Shown here: positions 12,076 to 23,395 of the stretch, one piece after another | How the letters are laid out: each line of letters starts with the position of its first letter | How positions within the stretch are numbered: the first letter of the stretch is position 1 | Source: Cordilura impudica | Lineage: Eukaryota > Arthropoda > Insecta > Diptera > Scathophagidae | Direction of reading: 5' to 3' | Assembly (NCBI GenBank): GCA_963682025.1 | Contig: OY821519.1 | Location: 73,174,525 to 73,238,524, forward strand | Length of the DNA stretch: 64,000 nucleotides | The notes under the pieces: model-generated | Databases searched by the model: none | What the model was told of the DNA's origin: nothing | Seen by the model: only the letters and a program-made list of their open reading frames with translations | Program-made: the position numbers and the translations under genes

Positions 12076-12963
12076 AGTTGTTAATAAAAAAAAACAATGT
12101 AAATTTACCAAACAAAACTTTATGTATTAATTTATTTCAAGAAAAACACGAAAATAACTTTTGCTGCTGTATTTTTTTGTGTAATATTTACATATATGTA
12201 TGTACATACATTCATTTATTAAATAATAAAATAATATACATATATTGTATACATGTATATTCATAATAACTGCGTGGTAGAAATAAATCGGTAAATTATT
12301 TAATTTATATAAAATTCACCAATATGTATTTTGTTTTAGGGAAAATACATTTCTTTTGTTTTAACAGAGAGTCACTTCATTTTGCTCAGTGTTGCTATGG
12401 CACAGTAGATGCCGCCACTATTTTTGTTCTAATTAGTTTTTTAATCGTTATTTCTATTTTAACATGAATGTCAACATTTTCAATTATGAGTATGCACAGG
12501 GCTGGTCTTTTATTTCATACGTTTTTTCATTATTCTTTTACAAATATGACCATAAGTTTGGCATGTTAAGTTTTTGTTGTATTTACAAAATAGAGTTACC
12601 GAGTTCATCAATGAGTTTTTTTTGTTTTCAAAAGAGTTCTACATATATATATATTATTTCTATTCTGCTTTACCTACGAAATAGCTGATTGCGATTACAT
12701 ATAATTTTTAAAAATTGTTTATAATTACTAAAGCATTACTATTGACATAAATACAAAATTGCGCCCTTTATATTTTCCATTCAAATTTAAGAAAATATCA
12801 ATTCTATAAATTGGAATTCAGATTTCCAATTATAAATTAGAAACTCTCAACTGAATTTCAGAAAATCATATTAAAACGCCGGAAATAATAACTTGAAATT
12901 TAGAAGACATCAATTGAATTTTTAATATTTAAATTTTATTCTTTAAACACAAATTGAAATTCA
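12076..12963. other. AT-rich stretch without a recognised gene
   Basis: Nothing recognised; the short open frames here are A/T-driven and low in complexity. Confidence 0.5.
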
Positions 12964-13749
12964 ACAAGTAAGAAAATTATAGTCGGTCTAGACCGACTAT
13001 ATGATACCCTATACCATGCGTTTAGAAACCCTATCTCTTAGGCCCAACTAACTGGACATAGAAAATATGCAAAAACCAAATTTAAGTGGGATTTTTATTA
13101 ATTTTTTGGCTGCAGATATGAAAAAGTTCATATCGGATGCTATATCCATATGGGGACTAGGTCCAAAAATGGACCGATCCTGATCATATTTGGTAAAGTT
13201 TCTTGTATTTTGCAAAAATATATACAAACAAAATTTGAGAGGAATCAGTGCAATATTTTTGTTTTTTAATAGATTTAAATGAAGATCGGGAAGCAGCTCT
13301 ATATGGGGCCAATGGGATCATTTTTGGACTACTCATGGATGGATGTAATGAACGCATACAAACCCAATTTGAGTAAGATCTATATGACAATTTGGATCTT
13401 ATGGCAATTTATGTCGATTTCATAGGGGTAATTTGTATGGGGGCTAGGTCTGAACATGGACCGATTCTCACCAATTGCAATAGCGTTCATCCAATGGCCG
13501 ATAAAAGCTTATATACCAAATTTCATCAAAATATATTCATATTTGCGACCTGCAGTTTGATTACAAGGTTTACATGGACACACAGACGGACGGACGGACG
13601 GACGGCCGGACATTGTTAAATCAACTCAGAAAGTGATTCTGATTCGATCGGTATAATTAAAGATGGGTCTAGGTCAAATATTTTTGGTTGTTACAAACAG
13701 CAGCACAAAGTCATTATACCCAAACCACATAGTGGTATAGGGTATAAAA
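12964..13749 (-). mobile_element. DINE/HINE-like repeat, unit 1 of a near-identical tandem pair
   Basis: On the minus strand the unit ends with a perfect 22-base palindrome at 12979-13000 (core GTCGGTCTAGACCGAC) followed by AATTTTCTTACTTG. It begins near 13749 with a nested hairpin (TATACCC, ACCAC-ATA-GTGGT, GGGTATA). A (CGGA)n tract lies at about 13581-13608. The unit is non-coding; short open frames in it recur only because the repeat recurs. The next unit starts 44 bases further on. The call as a Helentron-associated element rests on end structure. Confidence 0.65.
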
Positions 13750-13792
13750 ACACCAAATATGTTTACATTTAAAAAATTAACTTAAATTAAAA

Positions 13793-14577
13793 CAAGTAAG
13801 AAAATTATAGTCGGTCTAGACCGACTATACGATACCCTATACCATGCGTTTAGAAACCCTATCTCTTAAGCCCAACTAACTGGACATTGAAAATAAGCAA
13901 AAACCAAATTTGAGTGGGATTTTTATTAATTTTTTTGGCTGCAGATATGAAAAAGTTCATATCGGATGCTATATCTATAAAGGGACTAGGTCCAAAAATG
14001 GACCGATCCTGATCATGTTTGGTAAAGTCTCTTGTATTTTGCAAAAATATGTACAAACAAAATTTGAGAAGAATCAGTGCAATATTTTTGTTTTTAATAG
14101 ATTTAAGTGAAGATCGGGAAGCAGCTCTATATGGGGTCAAAGGGATCATTTTTGGACTACTCATTAGTGGATGTAATGAACGCATACAAACCCAATTTGA
14201 GTAAGATCTATATGACAATTTGGATCTTATGGCAATTTATGTCGATTTCATATGGGTAATTTGTATGGGGGCTAGGTCTGAACATGGACCGATTCTCACC
14301 AATTTCAATAGCGTTCATCCCACGGCTGATAAAAGCTTATGTAGCAAATTTCTTTAAAATATATTCATATTTGCGACCTGCAGTTTGATTACAAGCTTTA
14401 CATGGACACACAGACGGACGGACGGACGGACGGACGGACATTGTTAAATCAACTCAGAAAGTGATTCTGATTCGATCGGTATAATTAAAGATGGGTCTAG
14501 GTCAAATATTTTTGGTTGTTACAAACAGCAGCACAAAGTCATTATACCCAAACCACATAGTGGTATAGGGTATAAAA
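13793..14577 (-). mobile_element. DINE/HINE-like repeat, unit 2 of a near-identical tandem pair
   Basis: It is nearly identical to the unit at 12964-13749 from end to end, including the palindrome (13807-13828), the (CGGA)n core (about 14412-14440) and the final TATACCC/GGGTATA hairpin. The few differences are single bases. The high identity argues for a recent duplication or two recent insertions. Confidence 0.65.
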
Positions 14578-14609
14578 ATTTTGCGATTCGGGAGACATTA
14601 ATAGCATTT

Positions 14610-15212
14610 CAGTAGCGCAGTTCAGTAAGCTCTTTTAACGATAATCGGATCGTTAAAAAAAGAAAACAACAAAATTATCGATTTTGGTATTCAGTAAAAT
14701 TTTAAAACAACAACCGCTATTGTTAAAGTCAGCTGTTGTTGTTATGTAAAGGATAACAATTTTTGTGTTGTTTATTCAATTGTTAAAAAGTTAAATTTTC
14801 AGTTTGAAATGTGGTCAAACATAAATAAAAATCATAAAATAATGAACACATTTTGCATTTATTATAAAAACTTTTTATATAAATAAAAAAATTAAATAAC
14901 ATATTCAATTCATAATTTTATATTGAAATAAATAAACAAAAATATTAATAAAAATAAAGAAATTGAGCATAAAAATAAAATCGTCCCATCACACACGAAG
15001 TGATTTGTTTTCTTTTTCAATTCTTCTTTTCGTTTTTCGCATATTTTGACAGAGATGCCACTCGTTTACAATTTAAATAAATAGAAAAATAAATTTCTCG
15101 GCTATCGTTAAGCTGTAGTTAGTGAATCACTTAATCGTTAGTGCAAACAACAATAGCTGTCGATATATATTGCGATTGTCGGATCATTAAAATTTACAGA
15201 ATCGCACTACAG
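14610..15212. mobile_element. possible MITE with weak terminal inverted repeats
   Basis: The left end CAGTAGCGCAGTTCAGTAA is roughly mirrored by TTACAGAATCGCACTACAG at 15194-15212 (about five mismatches in 19). Next to each lie further mirrored ATCGGAT/ATTGTCGGATC motifs. No clear target duplication. Confidence 0.35.
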
Positions 15213-15959
15213 GATAAGAAAACATTAATTTAAATTCAATGAAGTTTAGAAAACCTCAAATGATATTTAAGAATTGCGAACATAAAAATTGTTACATAAA
15301 TAAAGCGCCATTTTATGAAAATGTTATTTATATATTATTTTTCACAATTTTTTTGGATGAAAATTTGAAGTTTTCAGTCACTAAAGATAACAAATTATTT
15401 TATTTAAAATTTTTGGGACATATGGTTTTTTGCGTTTGGCATCCCTAATTTGAACCAGTGTTCATTATTACTTCAAAATTTGACTTCATGGTAGGCAAAG
15501 TAAAACTCAAAAAATTGAACTTCGATAATAATTCCCAGGTAGTAGTATTTGGAGTCAATAAATTAAAATATATTTTATTAACATAATTTAATTCAAAATA
15601 AAAAGTTGGCATCACTGGGTTAGATTTTGTATTGTATTGTGTAAATTGTGAAATGGCAATATTTTAACAACAAAAATTTAGAGGGCTTTTTTTTTGGTTA
15701 TTATTTTTTTAATCCATCCGACCTATACGGCCGCAATGAGGAATTATTTGGCCAATTAAAAGAAACTATACAGCCATTTCCAATTAGCACGATTTAATGC
15801 ATATAGCCACCATACACAACTATTACCTTCGCAATGGAGGTTAGGGCGAGCTATTTAATTTGTAAAAACTTAAAATAAATTAATTAATATTATAATTGGA
15901 ATAAACAAAAATCCAGATCAAACCTAGGAATTTGCTGAAATAATTTGGTATTAAGTTTA
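15213..15959. other. AT-rich stretch without a recognised gene
   Basis: No gene seen. The right part (from about 15850) probably belongs to the repeat ending at 16067. Confidence 0.4.
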
Positions 15960-16067
15960 ACAAATTGTTTACTTTTTCAAATAGTTTGTTTACATTTATT
16001 ATCAATACTCAAACCGAGGTGGAGGTTATCAAAGATTCGGCATAGCCGAATTTAACACTCTCACTTG
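15960..16067 (+). mobile_element. 3' end of a second DINE-like family
   Basis: It shares CAAATTGTTTACTTTTTCAAA and the end hairpin ATTCGGC-ATA-GCCGAAT followed by TTAACACTCTCACTTG with the copy ending at 34096. The left border is not clear. Confidence 0.5.
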
Positions 16068-18290
16068 TTTTTGCATAAAATTTCCCTCTAGTGGCGGACA
16101 AAGCAATTGGACCTAAGATCTTTCTCATATTTATATGAGTCACTTTATCATCTTTCAAAAAATTTGTTTTTAATTCCAATTTGAGACAATTTATTTTTTA
16201 TTTTTTTTTGTCAGAGGGACTTCGTTAGTGCGACTACAGTAGATATCTATCTAGATATAAGTGTCAATAACATTAAAGGTACATATTCCGGATTTACCAT
16301 GCGTTTAATTTTGTTATATCTAAAACCCTATAAGCCTGTGATCTGAACGATGTAAAAAAATCAAAATTTTAACTTTTTTTTTTTTTTTGGAAACACAATT
16401 CTTTACAATATTTCCCAGACTCTCTTGATTTCAACATATGCTTAACATGTAATTATTTGCAAAAAACCAAATTGAAATCATCGTACATTCTTAATGCAGT
16501 TGTGTCTGCCGTAGTTTTTTTTTTTTAGTTTTCTTTCCGTCTTGCTTAATGTAAAACAAAAAATAAATAAAAAATGATTCTTCATAAAGTGACAAAACGT
16601 CTGTTGCGTTGGAGTCTGAAAATTTCCACACATCTTTATGATTGCCTTGGTTTCGTCGCATTTACAAGACACACATCTTCACCCCCAGTTTTTGATCGTA
16701 ATATGTATCGACGTCCGTATATGTCTGAAGATTATGTTGGATGGATATTTGTTTTTTTTTGTGTTGCATTTTTCTTATTTTTTTTTTGCAACAAGATTTA
16801 TCACATTGTTTGTACATTTATTTCACATAAAACTCTTTGCAATATTAACTCCTTCGAAATGGGTGGATTGTCATTTTCTTCGGGTTTTTTCTTATTCATT
16901 TGTCCTATAGATCATGCTGTTGTTGTTGGTGTTTGTACGTTCTATCGCAATCATATCAACTGCATTCACACTCTCTACGAAAACTATTTTGCGTCATGTT
17001 ATAGATTCAATGCTCCTTTCAAGTGCGAATTATTCATTGTTGCAGCATTTTTTTTTTGCGCGCCACAACACTTGACAATCATTACATGTTGATCATTGTT
17101 GTCCTCATGAAATCTCAGCATTGGTCTTCTGCTTTACACTCTTCTCCCCATAACATGCGTTAGCATATGCGGGAGTTGTTGGGGAGTTTTTGAGCATAAA
17201 ATTCCTTTTTATTTTTTGTTTTGTAATTTTATTTTGATGAGAATTTAATTCAGCCACATCTTTTGTGTATGTTTCATATAGTCTGTTAACGAATACGAAT
17301 CTGAAATATTTTAATGGTAAATTTTTCTTTATGTCTAATGTAAAAATAATTGTAATTTCTTGTGAAAAAACTTAGAATTTATTTGGAAATTTTGAAATAT
17401 CTTTTTCATTAGAATGCGGAAGAATTATGTGATAGACAAGATAAGCAGTGATCAAAATTGTGAAATGAGTCTTGGCTAAAATAATTAAGTTGAAGCATAA
17501 TTACTTGTGCCGTTTAAATTTTGCACTTTTTTTTAAAAGCTTCTTTGCATTTGAAATTTGTCGATATGCTTAGATTAAAATTGTTGTATTTTAAAGAATA
17601 ATTATTATAATCAACGAAGTTTAATGACTATTTGAAAGTTTTGGATGTTTTGGTGTAAATTCTTTAACTTTGGTGTAATTTAATTTAAGAAAAAAAAAAA
17701 AAAAACAAAACACCGTAGTGAATTAGAAAACAGCTCTTATTAATTTAAATTCTACTATAAAAGGGTAACATTTTTTTTTTTTTAGTAAAAATTGCACTAT
17801 GCAAAAAAAGAAAATTTTTATATGACACCTGATAACCACAAAATTTTTGATCGCTTATGATCCTCTAGAAACAAAACCATTCGAAATTTTAAGTTCTATG
17901 GATAATTTTTTTTTAATTTTTTCTAAAATTTTTAGTTTTTGCAGAGAACGCTCCACCGATTTTATCATAACTTAAGAACAACTAAACTAATTTAATAATA
18001 GAAAACACCAAATTTTTTTATTTAAATTACCTCTAAGTTACTCTAATATTATTTTCTTACACACTAAGCAGTTTTAAAGTTACTCAGAATGAAATTATGA
18101 AAATATATTTTGCGCAAAATTGAGATATTTTCATTTTATTTATTTTTGTTTTTTAATTCATAAAAAATCTAAAAAGGCAAATCACCACAAATGTTATTAC
18201 TAAATCATACGTACACTACGTACACTGCAAATAAAACGAGCCATACACAATGGAAATCTATGGGTAAATATTGATTGAATTCTTAAATAA
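16068..18290. other. unique AT-rich DNA without a recognised gene
   Basis: An open frame at 16574-17092 (plus, 172 codons) is the longest here, but it is rich in Phe and Cys and has no domain or splice context I recognise, so I do not call it. Poly-T and poly-A runs are frequent. Otherwise nothing stands out. Confidence 0.4.
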
Positions 18291-18294
18291 TCTA

Positions 18295-18395
18295 ATATAA
18301 ACAAAGTTTTTATTAAAACTCTTTCTTTCATTATGCATATGAGTTTTGAATCTCTCCGTGACTGTGCGTGACTTTGCGTGACTACAACAGAAAAT
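18295..18395. repeat. fragment of the GTGACTGTGCGTGAC minisatellite repeat
   Basis: TATGCATATGAGTTTTGAAT and the following CTCTCCGTGACTGTGCGTGAC match 48052-48100 and, in reverse, 58830-58870, where the motif is tandemly repeated. Confidence 0.6.
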
Positions 18396-18651
18396 AAAAA
18401 AGACGATGAACTTAAAAGAAGACACACAAAACATTAATGCCAGTTACTGTGTTGCAATATTATAATTAAACTGTGATATAATTTTTAAGTTTGTGTTTGA
18501 TATAATTTTCATGTTTACTGTTTTATGTTTGTCTACAACAAATTATTGTTCAATGTAATAAAAACATTTTTTCTTACTGTAAGTCATAATTGTTTGTGGT
18601 AAAAGTTTTTGCAATATTGTTAAATATATTTTTCTTTTAATTTAAATAGAC

Positions 18652-18706
18652 GAATCCCTTGATAAAGTGAACATAACATTCACGAAACGTTGGGAAAATA
18701 TGGATT
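18652..18706 (+). ncRNA. degenerate hammerhead ribozyme of Penelope-like type
   Basis: The order TCCC, TTGATAA, stem GTGAA/TTCAC with a CATAACA loop, GAAAC, GTT, GGGA matches the short-stem-III hammerhead known in Penelope-like retroelements. Stem I would pair TCCC with GGGA. The core CTGATGA has become TTGATAA, losing the invariant C and catalytic G, and the cleavage triplet is GTT, so it should be inactive. No reverse transcriptase is seen nearby. Confidence 0.45.
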
Positions 18707-18768
18707 AAATGCATTTTTAATTACATAAAGAACTTTAGGCCTTATTAGCTAAAATAAATATAAATATA

Positions 18769-19547
18769 AAAAAGATTATTGTCGGTCTAGACCACTTACA
18801 CTATACCCAAAACCATGCGTTTAGGGACCCTATCTCTTCGGTCAAATTAATAATATGTATAAAATAAGCATAAACCAAATATGAGTCGCTTTATTATTAT
18901 TTTTTTGTTTTTAATATGAAAAAGTTCATATCGGATGCTATATATGGGGACTAGGTCGAAAAATCGACCGATTATGACCATATTTAGTAAGGTCACTTAT
19001 TTGAGATAAATCTATGCTATATTTTTGTTTTTTGATAGATTTAAGTGAAGATCGAGAAGCAGCTATATATGGTGGCTATGACTACGAATTTTCCTATAGG
19101 GTTAATTTGTGGACTACTGATTAATGGGTGTAATAAACGCACAAAAAATCAATTTGACCTAGACTATATGATAATTCATATCATATCATATGGCAATGTA
19201 AGTCGATTCCATAGGTGTCTTTTGTATGGGGACTATGTCTGAACATGCACCTATTTTCGTCAATTTCAACAGAGTTTATGCTATGGCCGGTAGGAGCTTA
19301 CATACCAAATTTCATCAAAATATATTTTTATTTGCGACCTGTAGTTTGGTTACAAAGTTTACATGGATACACAGACGGACAGACGGACATACGGACGAAC
19401 GGACGGAAATCGCTAAATCGACTCAGAAAGTGATTCTGAGTCGATCGGTATAATGAAAGTTGGGTCTAGGTCAAATATTTTTGGTAGTTACAAACATCAG
19501 CACAAAGTCATTATATTCTGACCAAATAGTGGTATAGGCTATAAAAA
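18769..19547 (-). mobile_element. DINE/HINE-like repeat, diverged copy
   Basis: It aligns with the 12964 and 13793 units over its whole length, with the CATGCGTTTAGGGACCCTATC block at the left, the CGGACGGA-like core (19375-19405) and the ATAGTGGTATAGGCTATAAAA end at the right. The left palindrome is eroded. Confidence 0.6.
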
Positions 19548-19574
19548 TATGATATGATTATGACCTTCGACATT

Positions 19575-19845
19575 TTCCAACAAAAAAAACACACAGGTCT
19601 CTAGCAATAATTTGGCTGTTACAGATTGAAAAAATATCAATTAGTCGACGAGTTATAGCCAAAAAACCATATAAACAATATGCTGAAAATCGGCATTTGA
19701 CTGCAAAGTTCGAAGGTCGATTAAAAAAAAATTCGAACTAACATAAACAAACGCCGCGATACGGGTCTTCTAATTTAGCCTCTATTTTCACCCCTCATTC
19801 TCAGAATCGACCTAACTTTTGCTATCCTGAATTTGTTCCACAGTG
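19575..19845. repeat. dispersed repeat, inverted copy at 57547-57785
   Basis: The block holding AAAAATATCAATTAGTCGACG, GAAAATCGGCATTTGACTGC and CGCCGCGATACGGGTCTTC is present in reverse complement at 57547-57785 with few changes. It directly precedes the transposase-like remnant at 19850-20375. Confidence 0.65.
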
Positions 19846-19849
19846 TAAT

Positions 19850-20375
19850 TAGTAGTCAATATTTTCCATATGAAAATTCACCAAAAACCAAAAATAGCCC
19901 AAAATTTTTGGTCATTTCTCACATTTTCATTTGAGGGAAATTTGTGTGGGAGTGCTTTATTTTTTTTGGCGGGTTTTCATTTTGCAATATTTCCTAGAGC
20001 CAATTGTATAAAAATATGAATATGGCTTTTGACGTTGATGGTAGATCTTTGATATAACATTTTTTTCTAATAAATTTGCAACTCTTAAGCGGGATTCAAG
20101 GAGCATTTATTTTTCTTTTATAAAATCGACGTCTTTCGTGAGAACGTTTAATTCTTGCAGCGTCAAAAGCTTTGGATTTGATGCATCTAAAGTGCTACAC
20201 ATTCTCGATAACGCATGTGCAGGCGATGATGAAATTAATTCACTATATGTAGCAACCAGATTTTCATGATATGGAACTCCATCTGAATGTAGAACTTGAA
20301 GTGTAAGTACGTCAATTTGAAATCGTAGGGTACGACCATCGTATAGCTTTACCGAAGCTACTTTTTGTACTTAAA
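19850..20375 (-). pseudogene. remnant of an uncharacterised transposase-like family, N-terminal part
   Basis: From 20370 down to about 20115 the minus strand is open without an ATG. It encodes a protein-like stretch (V-K-L-Y-D-G-R-T-L-R-F-Q-I-D-V), then L-Q-E-L-N-x-L-T-K-D. After one stop the same frame continues with L-L-E-S-R-L-R-V-A-N-L-L-E-K-N and an I-Y-H-x-R-Q-K-P-Y-S-Y-F-Y block. The remnant at 41215-42240 has the same order (S-E-L-S-D-L-I-R-D-L-N-L-S-K, then L-L-A-S-R-L-E-E-K-N-L-L), so both belong to one family. The 49309-49160 copy carries the second block almost unchanged. A stop and frame drift show it is dead. Confidence 0.5.
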
Positions 20376-20734
20376 CAAAAGTAGAAATCGCTTATTGTAA
20401 AATAATATTCATAGGACTTTTGTGGTGAAGTTATAGTGCTTTTTTTGTGGTGGCACCTTCGATGCACAAATATCAAAATAAGTGCTGGTCGTTTTTATAC
20501 AATATTTTTAAATTTTTTTGCTCATGTCGCTTAAATTTTCACAAAACTAGCATGTTTTTTTTAACAAATATCTTTTTCCCATTGGTGAAGTCAAGAACGA
20601 GTATGGTGAATCCTTTCATCAACAACTTAAGCCAATGGAGCGACGTTTTTTGGGATTATGGAACGAAAATATAAGAGAATGATAGCCTGAAATTAGCAGT
20701 GACGAAATATTTCTTAGATCATTAATTTCAATTC

Positions 20735-20855
20735 GTAAAACTTACTAAATGGTGCGTGGTAGAGATCAAAAGAGTAGATATTTCTAAACTTTTAAAAACT
20801 ACTCTGTGTTCTGACATTGAGCTTTCATCAGTGATTACATCTTATATTATACCGA
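20735..20855 (-). repeat. diverged copy of the hammerhead-bearing repeat
   Basis: In reverse complement it shares AATCACTGATGAAAGCT, a GAAATATCTACTCTTTTGAT stretch and TCTACCACGCACCATTTA with the repeats at 29676 and 55582. CTGATGA is kept but stem II and the GAAAC/GGTC segment are lost, so the ribozyme is broken. Confidence 0.55.
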
Positions 20856-20997
20856 TCGAAAAGAATCTGTCTCGAGTTAGCGATGTCCATTCATCCGCAA
20901 AGCCATTCGACCCTTTATCTGTCTGTGCGTAATCAGTATACTTTGATTAAATTACGTAAACAAGCTTTTGTAAGCCATATAAATCAGCCTCCTGATA

Positions 20998-21354
20998 TCG
21001 ATATATTAATACGTGAAGGTAAATTTTTAGTTCCCTTTTTAAGCAATATGTGGGCACAGAGGATTGTGAAAATTGGCATAATTATAGCTCATATGGAGGA
21101 GAATCTGACAGTGATAAAATTTGTGTTAAAGCTGTCTTAAAAATATATTAAATTAAATAAAATAAAATATTTCTAATGATTCGTTACACCCTGTTAACGA
21201 GAATGATTTAAATTGTATATGACACGCCCTGTGAATTGCTTAAAATAGTAGCATACACTTAGGCTCATTTCAATATTCATAAATTTTTAAATTGAATGGA
21301 AAAATAATAATTTCTAGAATTTTCACTCGAATTTCGAGTGCTGGGCTATACTTG
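20998..21354 (+). mobile_element. short non-autonomous Helitron, plus-strand copy
   Basis: It begins TCGATATATTAATACGTGAAG and ends with the hairpin CACTCGAATTTCGAGTG, then CTGGGCTATACTTG. It aligns with 4361-4761 in reverse. The final CTTG differs from the CTAG of the other copies. The open frame at 20883-21140 runs across its 5' border and is not a gene. Confidence 0.65.
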
Positions 21355-21789
21355 TTCACTTAAATTCATCTAATTGCAGTCTTTGAAGTAGTATATATTA
21401 AAACTTTCATTCTTTTTTTTTTGAAATAAAAGTGACTCACTAATTATGGTTTCTAATTTTCGATATAGTCCCACATAATACTCACAATCGGTATGATCTG
21501 TAGAAATTTTCCTCCCACAATTTATGAAAATCTCACATAAATTCAGCTTTCGCTTATATTGACTTCATCCGTTATTCATCGTATAAGTCATCGTAGAGTT
21601 AGTTTATATTGACTATAACTTTTTACTTGTTTGCAATTACATCAGTTGCGTTCTTATGGAGAAACAATCAAAGTTCATGAGGTGGTACTGAAAAACTATC
21701 GACCTTGTTCCTAGAATAGATAAATACTTACAAATAATATCTGAACACTAACATTTTACCAAAATATGTATAACTACAGGGATCTTATA

Positions 21790-22445
21790 AAGGGTGTTTT
21801 TTTTTTGCTTAGATAGAACTTAGCTCTCAAACGAACTGTCACATGCTCTTAATGATGCGAATAATGAAAAGAATATCGCCGCTGTACACAAAAGTTTGGA
21901 AGAGAATCAAAATTTATTGGGCTCTGTCCGTCTACTACGTGGAAAATTTTGAACAAAAAGCTTGGATTCGTTCTTTTGCCGATTGGACTCTAGAGCAAAA
22001 TTGCGTTCAGCCCACTGAACGGTGAGGCTCATTTTTGGCTTAACGTATTTGTTAACAACCAACGCACCGTTTGGTGCAGTCTTCATACTGTTGGCATCAT
22101 CGCACCGCACTCAATAACACGATAACCACAAACATCGACCTATTGAAAACAACTTTTGGCGATTTGTTGATTTCGAGAAATGGACCTCTCAATTGGCCTC
22201 CAAGGTCGAGCCATTTGATACCTCTCGATTATTTCCTGCGAAGTCACTGATATACACTGATAAACTAGCAACAACTGACGCCTTGGAGGCCAACGTAATT
22301 CGTGTTTCTCAAGACAGAAATACTCCAAAAAGTGGCCCAAAATGCCCAGAATGCGCTTCGCTAAGAACGGCCGCGGTAGTCATATGCCCGAAATCGTTTT
22401 CAAATGTTAACAAATTTCGAATAAAAATTTTGTTTGATTAAAATT
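21790..22445 (+). pseudogene. Tc1/mariner-type transposase pseudogene, C-terminal half
   Basis: The plus strand encodes, in changing frames, F-A-D-W-T-L-E (about 21975), N-K-Q-R-like traces, then L-I-S-R-N-G-P-L-N-W-P-P-R-S (22165-22206), P-L-D-Y-F-L, Y-T-D-K-L-A-T-T-D-A-L-E and finally G-R-G-S-H-M-P-E-I-V-F-K-C before a stop at about 22420. These are the last blocks of a mariner-like transposase; the N-W-P-P-R-S-x-D-L-x-P-L-D block normally holds the third catalytic Asp, here replaced (S-S-H-L). Multiple shifts and stops make it dead. The left flank TTAGATAGAACTTA resembles 59771-59785, perhaps a shared end. Confidence 0.65.
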
Positions 22446-22889
22446 TAATTTCAAGCTCTAGTGGGCTTAAAAACCTTTTCAGCTAACGAACGCGTCCTTC
22501 TCACAGCATTCGTAAAAAATTGAAATGGGAATAACTAATCATAAATTTTAGCCCTAGGCTTTTATAGTTTCCGAGATATGGCGGCACTAAGGTTGACAGA
22601 AATCATTAAAAATGCCCAAAAAAGTGACAGCATTACTCGAGTAAAGGGTCAGTTGAGGTATCATTTAAACATACATTTAGGGAAGGCAAAACTGATAATT
22701 ACAAAAAGTAATATTTTCAAAATTAGTTTAAAAAAAAAATCATGTGAGTCCGATCACAGGGTAGATTAGTAATTAAAGATGCTTTTGTGTTACTTTTTTA
22801 AAATCAAACAGAAAGCGTCATCTACGTATCAGCTGCAGGGGTTCTGCTAAAATAAAAACATTTATTATTATTTCAACTGGTTAATTTTT

Positions 22890-23262
22890 AATTTTTCGTT
22901 TTTCATGTTTCTTTTTTATTTTCCATTTTTTATTTTTCATTTTTTATATTTTATTTTTCATTTTTTAAATTTTTTATTTTTCAATTTTGATTTTTCATTT
23001 TATATTTTTCATTTTTTATTATCCATTTTTTGTTTTTCATTTTTAATTTGTCATTTTTTATTTTTCATTTTTTATTTTTCATTTTTTTATTTTTCATTTG
23101 TTATTTTTCATTTTCTATTTTTCATTTTTTATTTTTAAATTTTCATATCTCATTTTCATTTTAATTTTTTATTTTTCACTTTCCATTTTTCATTTTTCAT
23201 TTTCCATTTTTCATTTTTCATTTTGCATTTTTAATTTTTCATTTTTCATTTTTTTATTTTTC

Positions 23263-23294
<32 letters not shown>

Positions 23295-23395
23295 TTGATT
23301 TTTCATTTTTCATTTTCCATTTCTCATTTTTCATTTTTTATTTCTCATTTTCCATTTTTTATTTTTCATTTTTAATTTTTCATATCTCAGAACGT
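22890..23395. repeat. TTTTTCATTTTTTA minisatellite
   Basis: About 500 bases of TTTTTCATTTTTTATTTTTC-type units with small variants. The two open frames across it (22905-23138 and 23098-23298) are Phe/Ile/Leu-only translations of the repeat. Confidence 0.85.

Noticed and set aside
13859..14218. 119-codon open frame repeated in part at 13184-13390
   Set aside because: The similarity comes from the DINE-like repeat units themselves; the frame is broken in other copies.
13581..14440. CGGA-rich direct repeats as a CRISPR-like array
   Set aside because: Simple tetranucleotide tracts inside a eukaryotic dispersed repeat; no spacers of regular size.
16574..17092. 172-codon open frame on the plus strand
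   Set aside because: Phe/Cys/His-rich translation from T-rich DNA, an overlapping second frame of similar quality, no domain, no splice or promoter context. Probably chance.
20883..21140. 85-codon open frame
   Set aside because: It crosses the border of a Helitron and is not kept in the other copies.
22905..23298. Two open frames of Phe-Ile-Phe repeats
   Set aside because: Direct translation of the TTTTTCATTTTTTA minisatellite.
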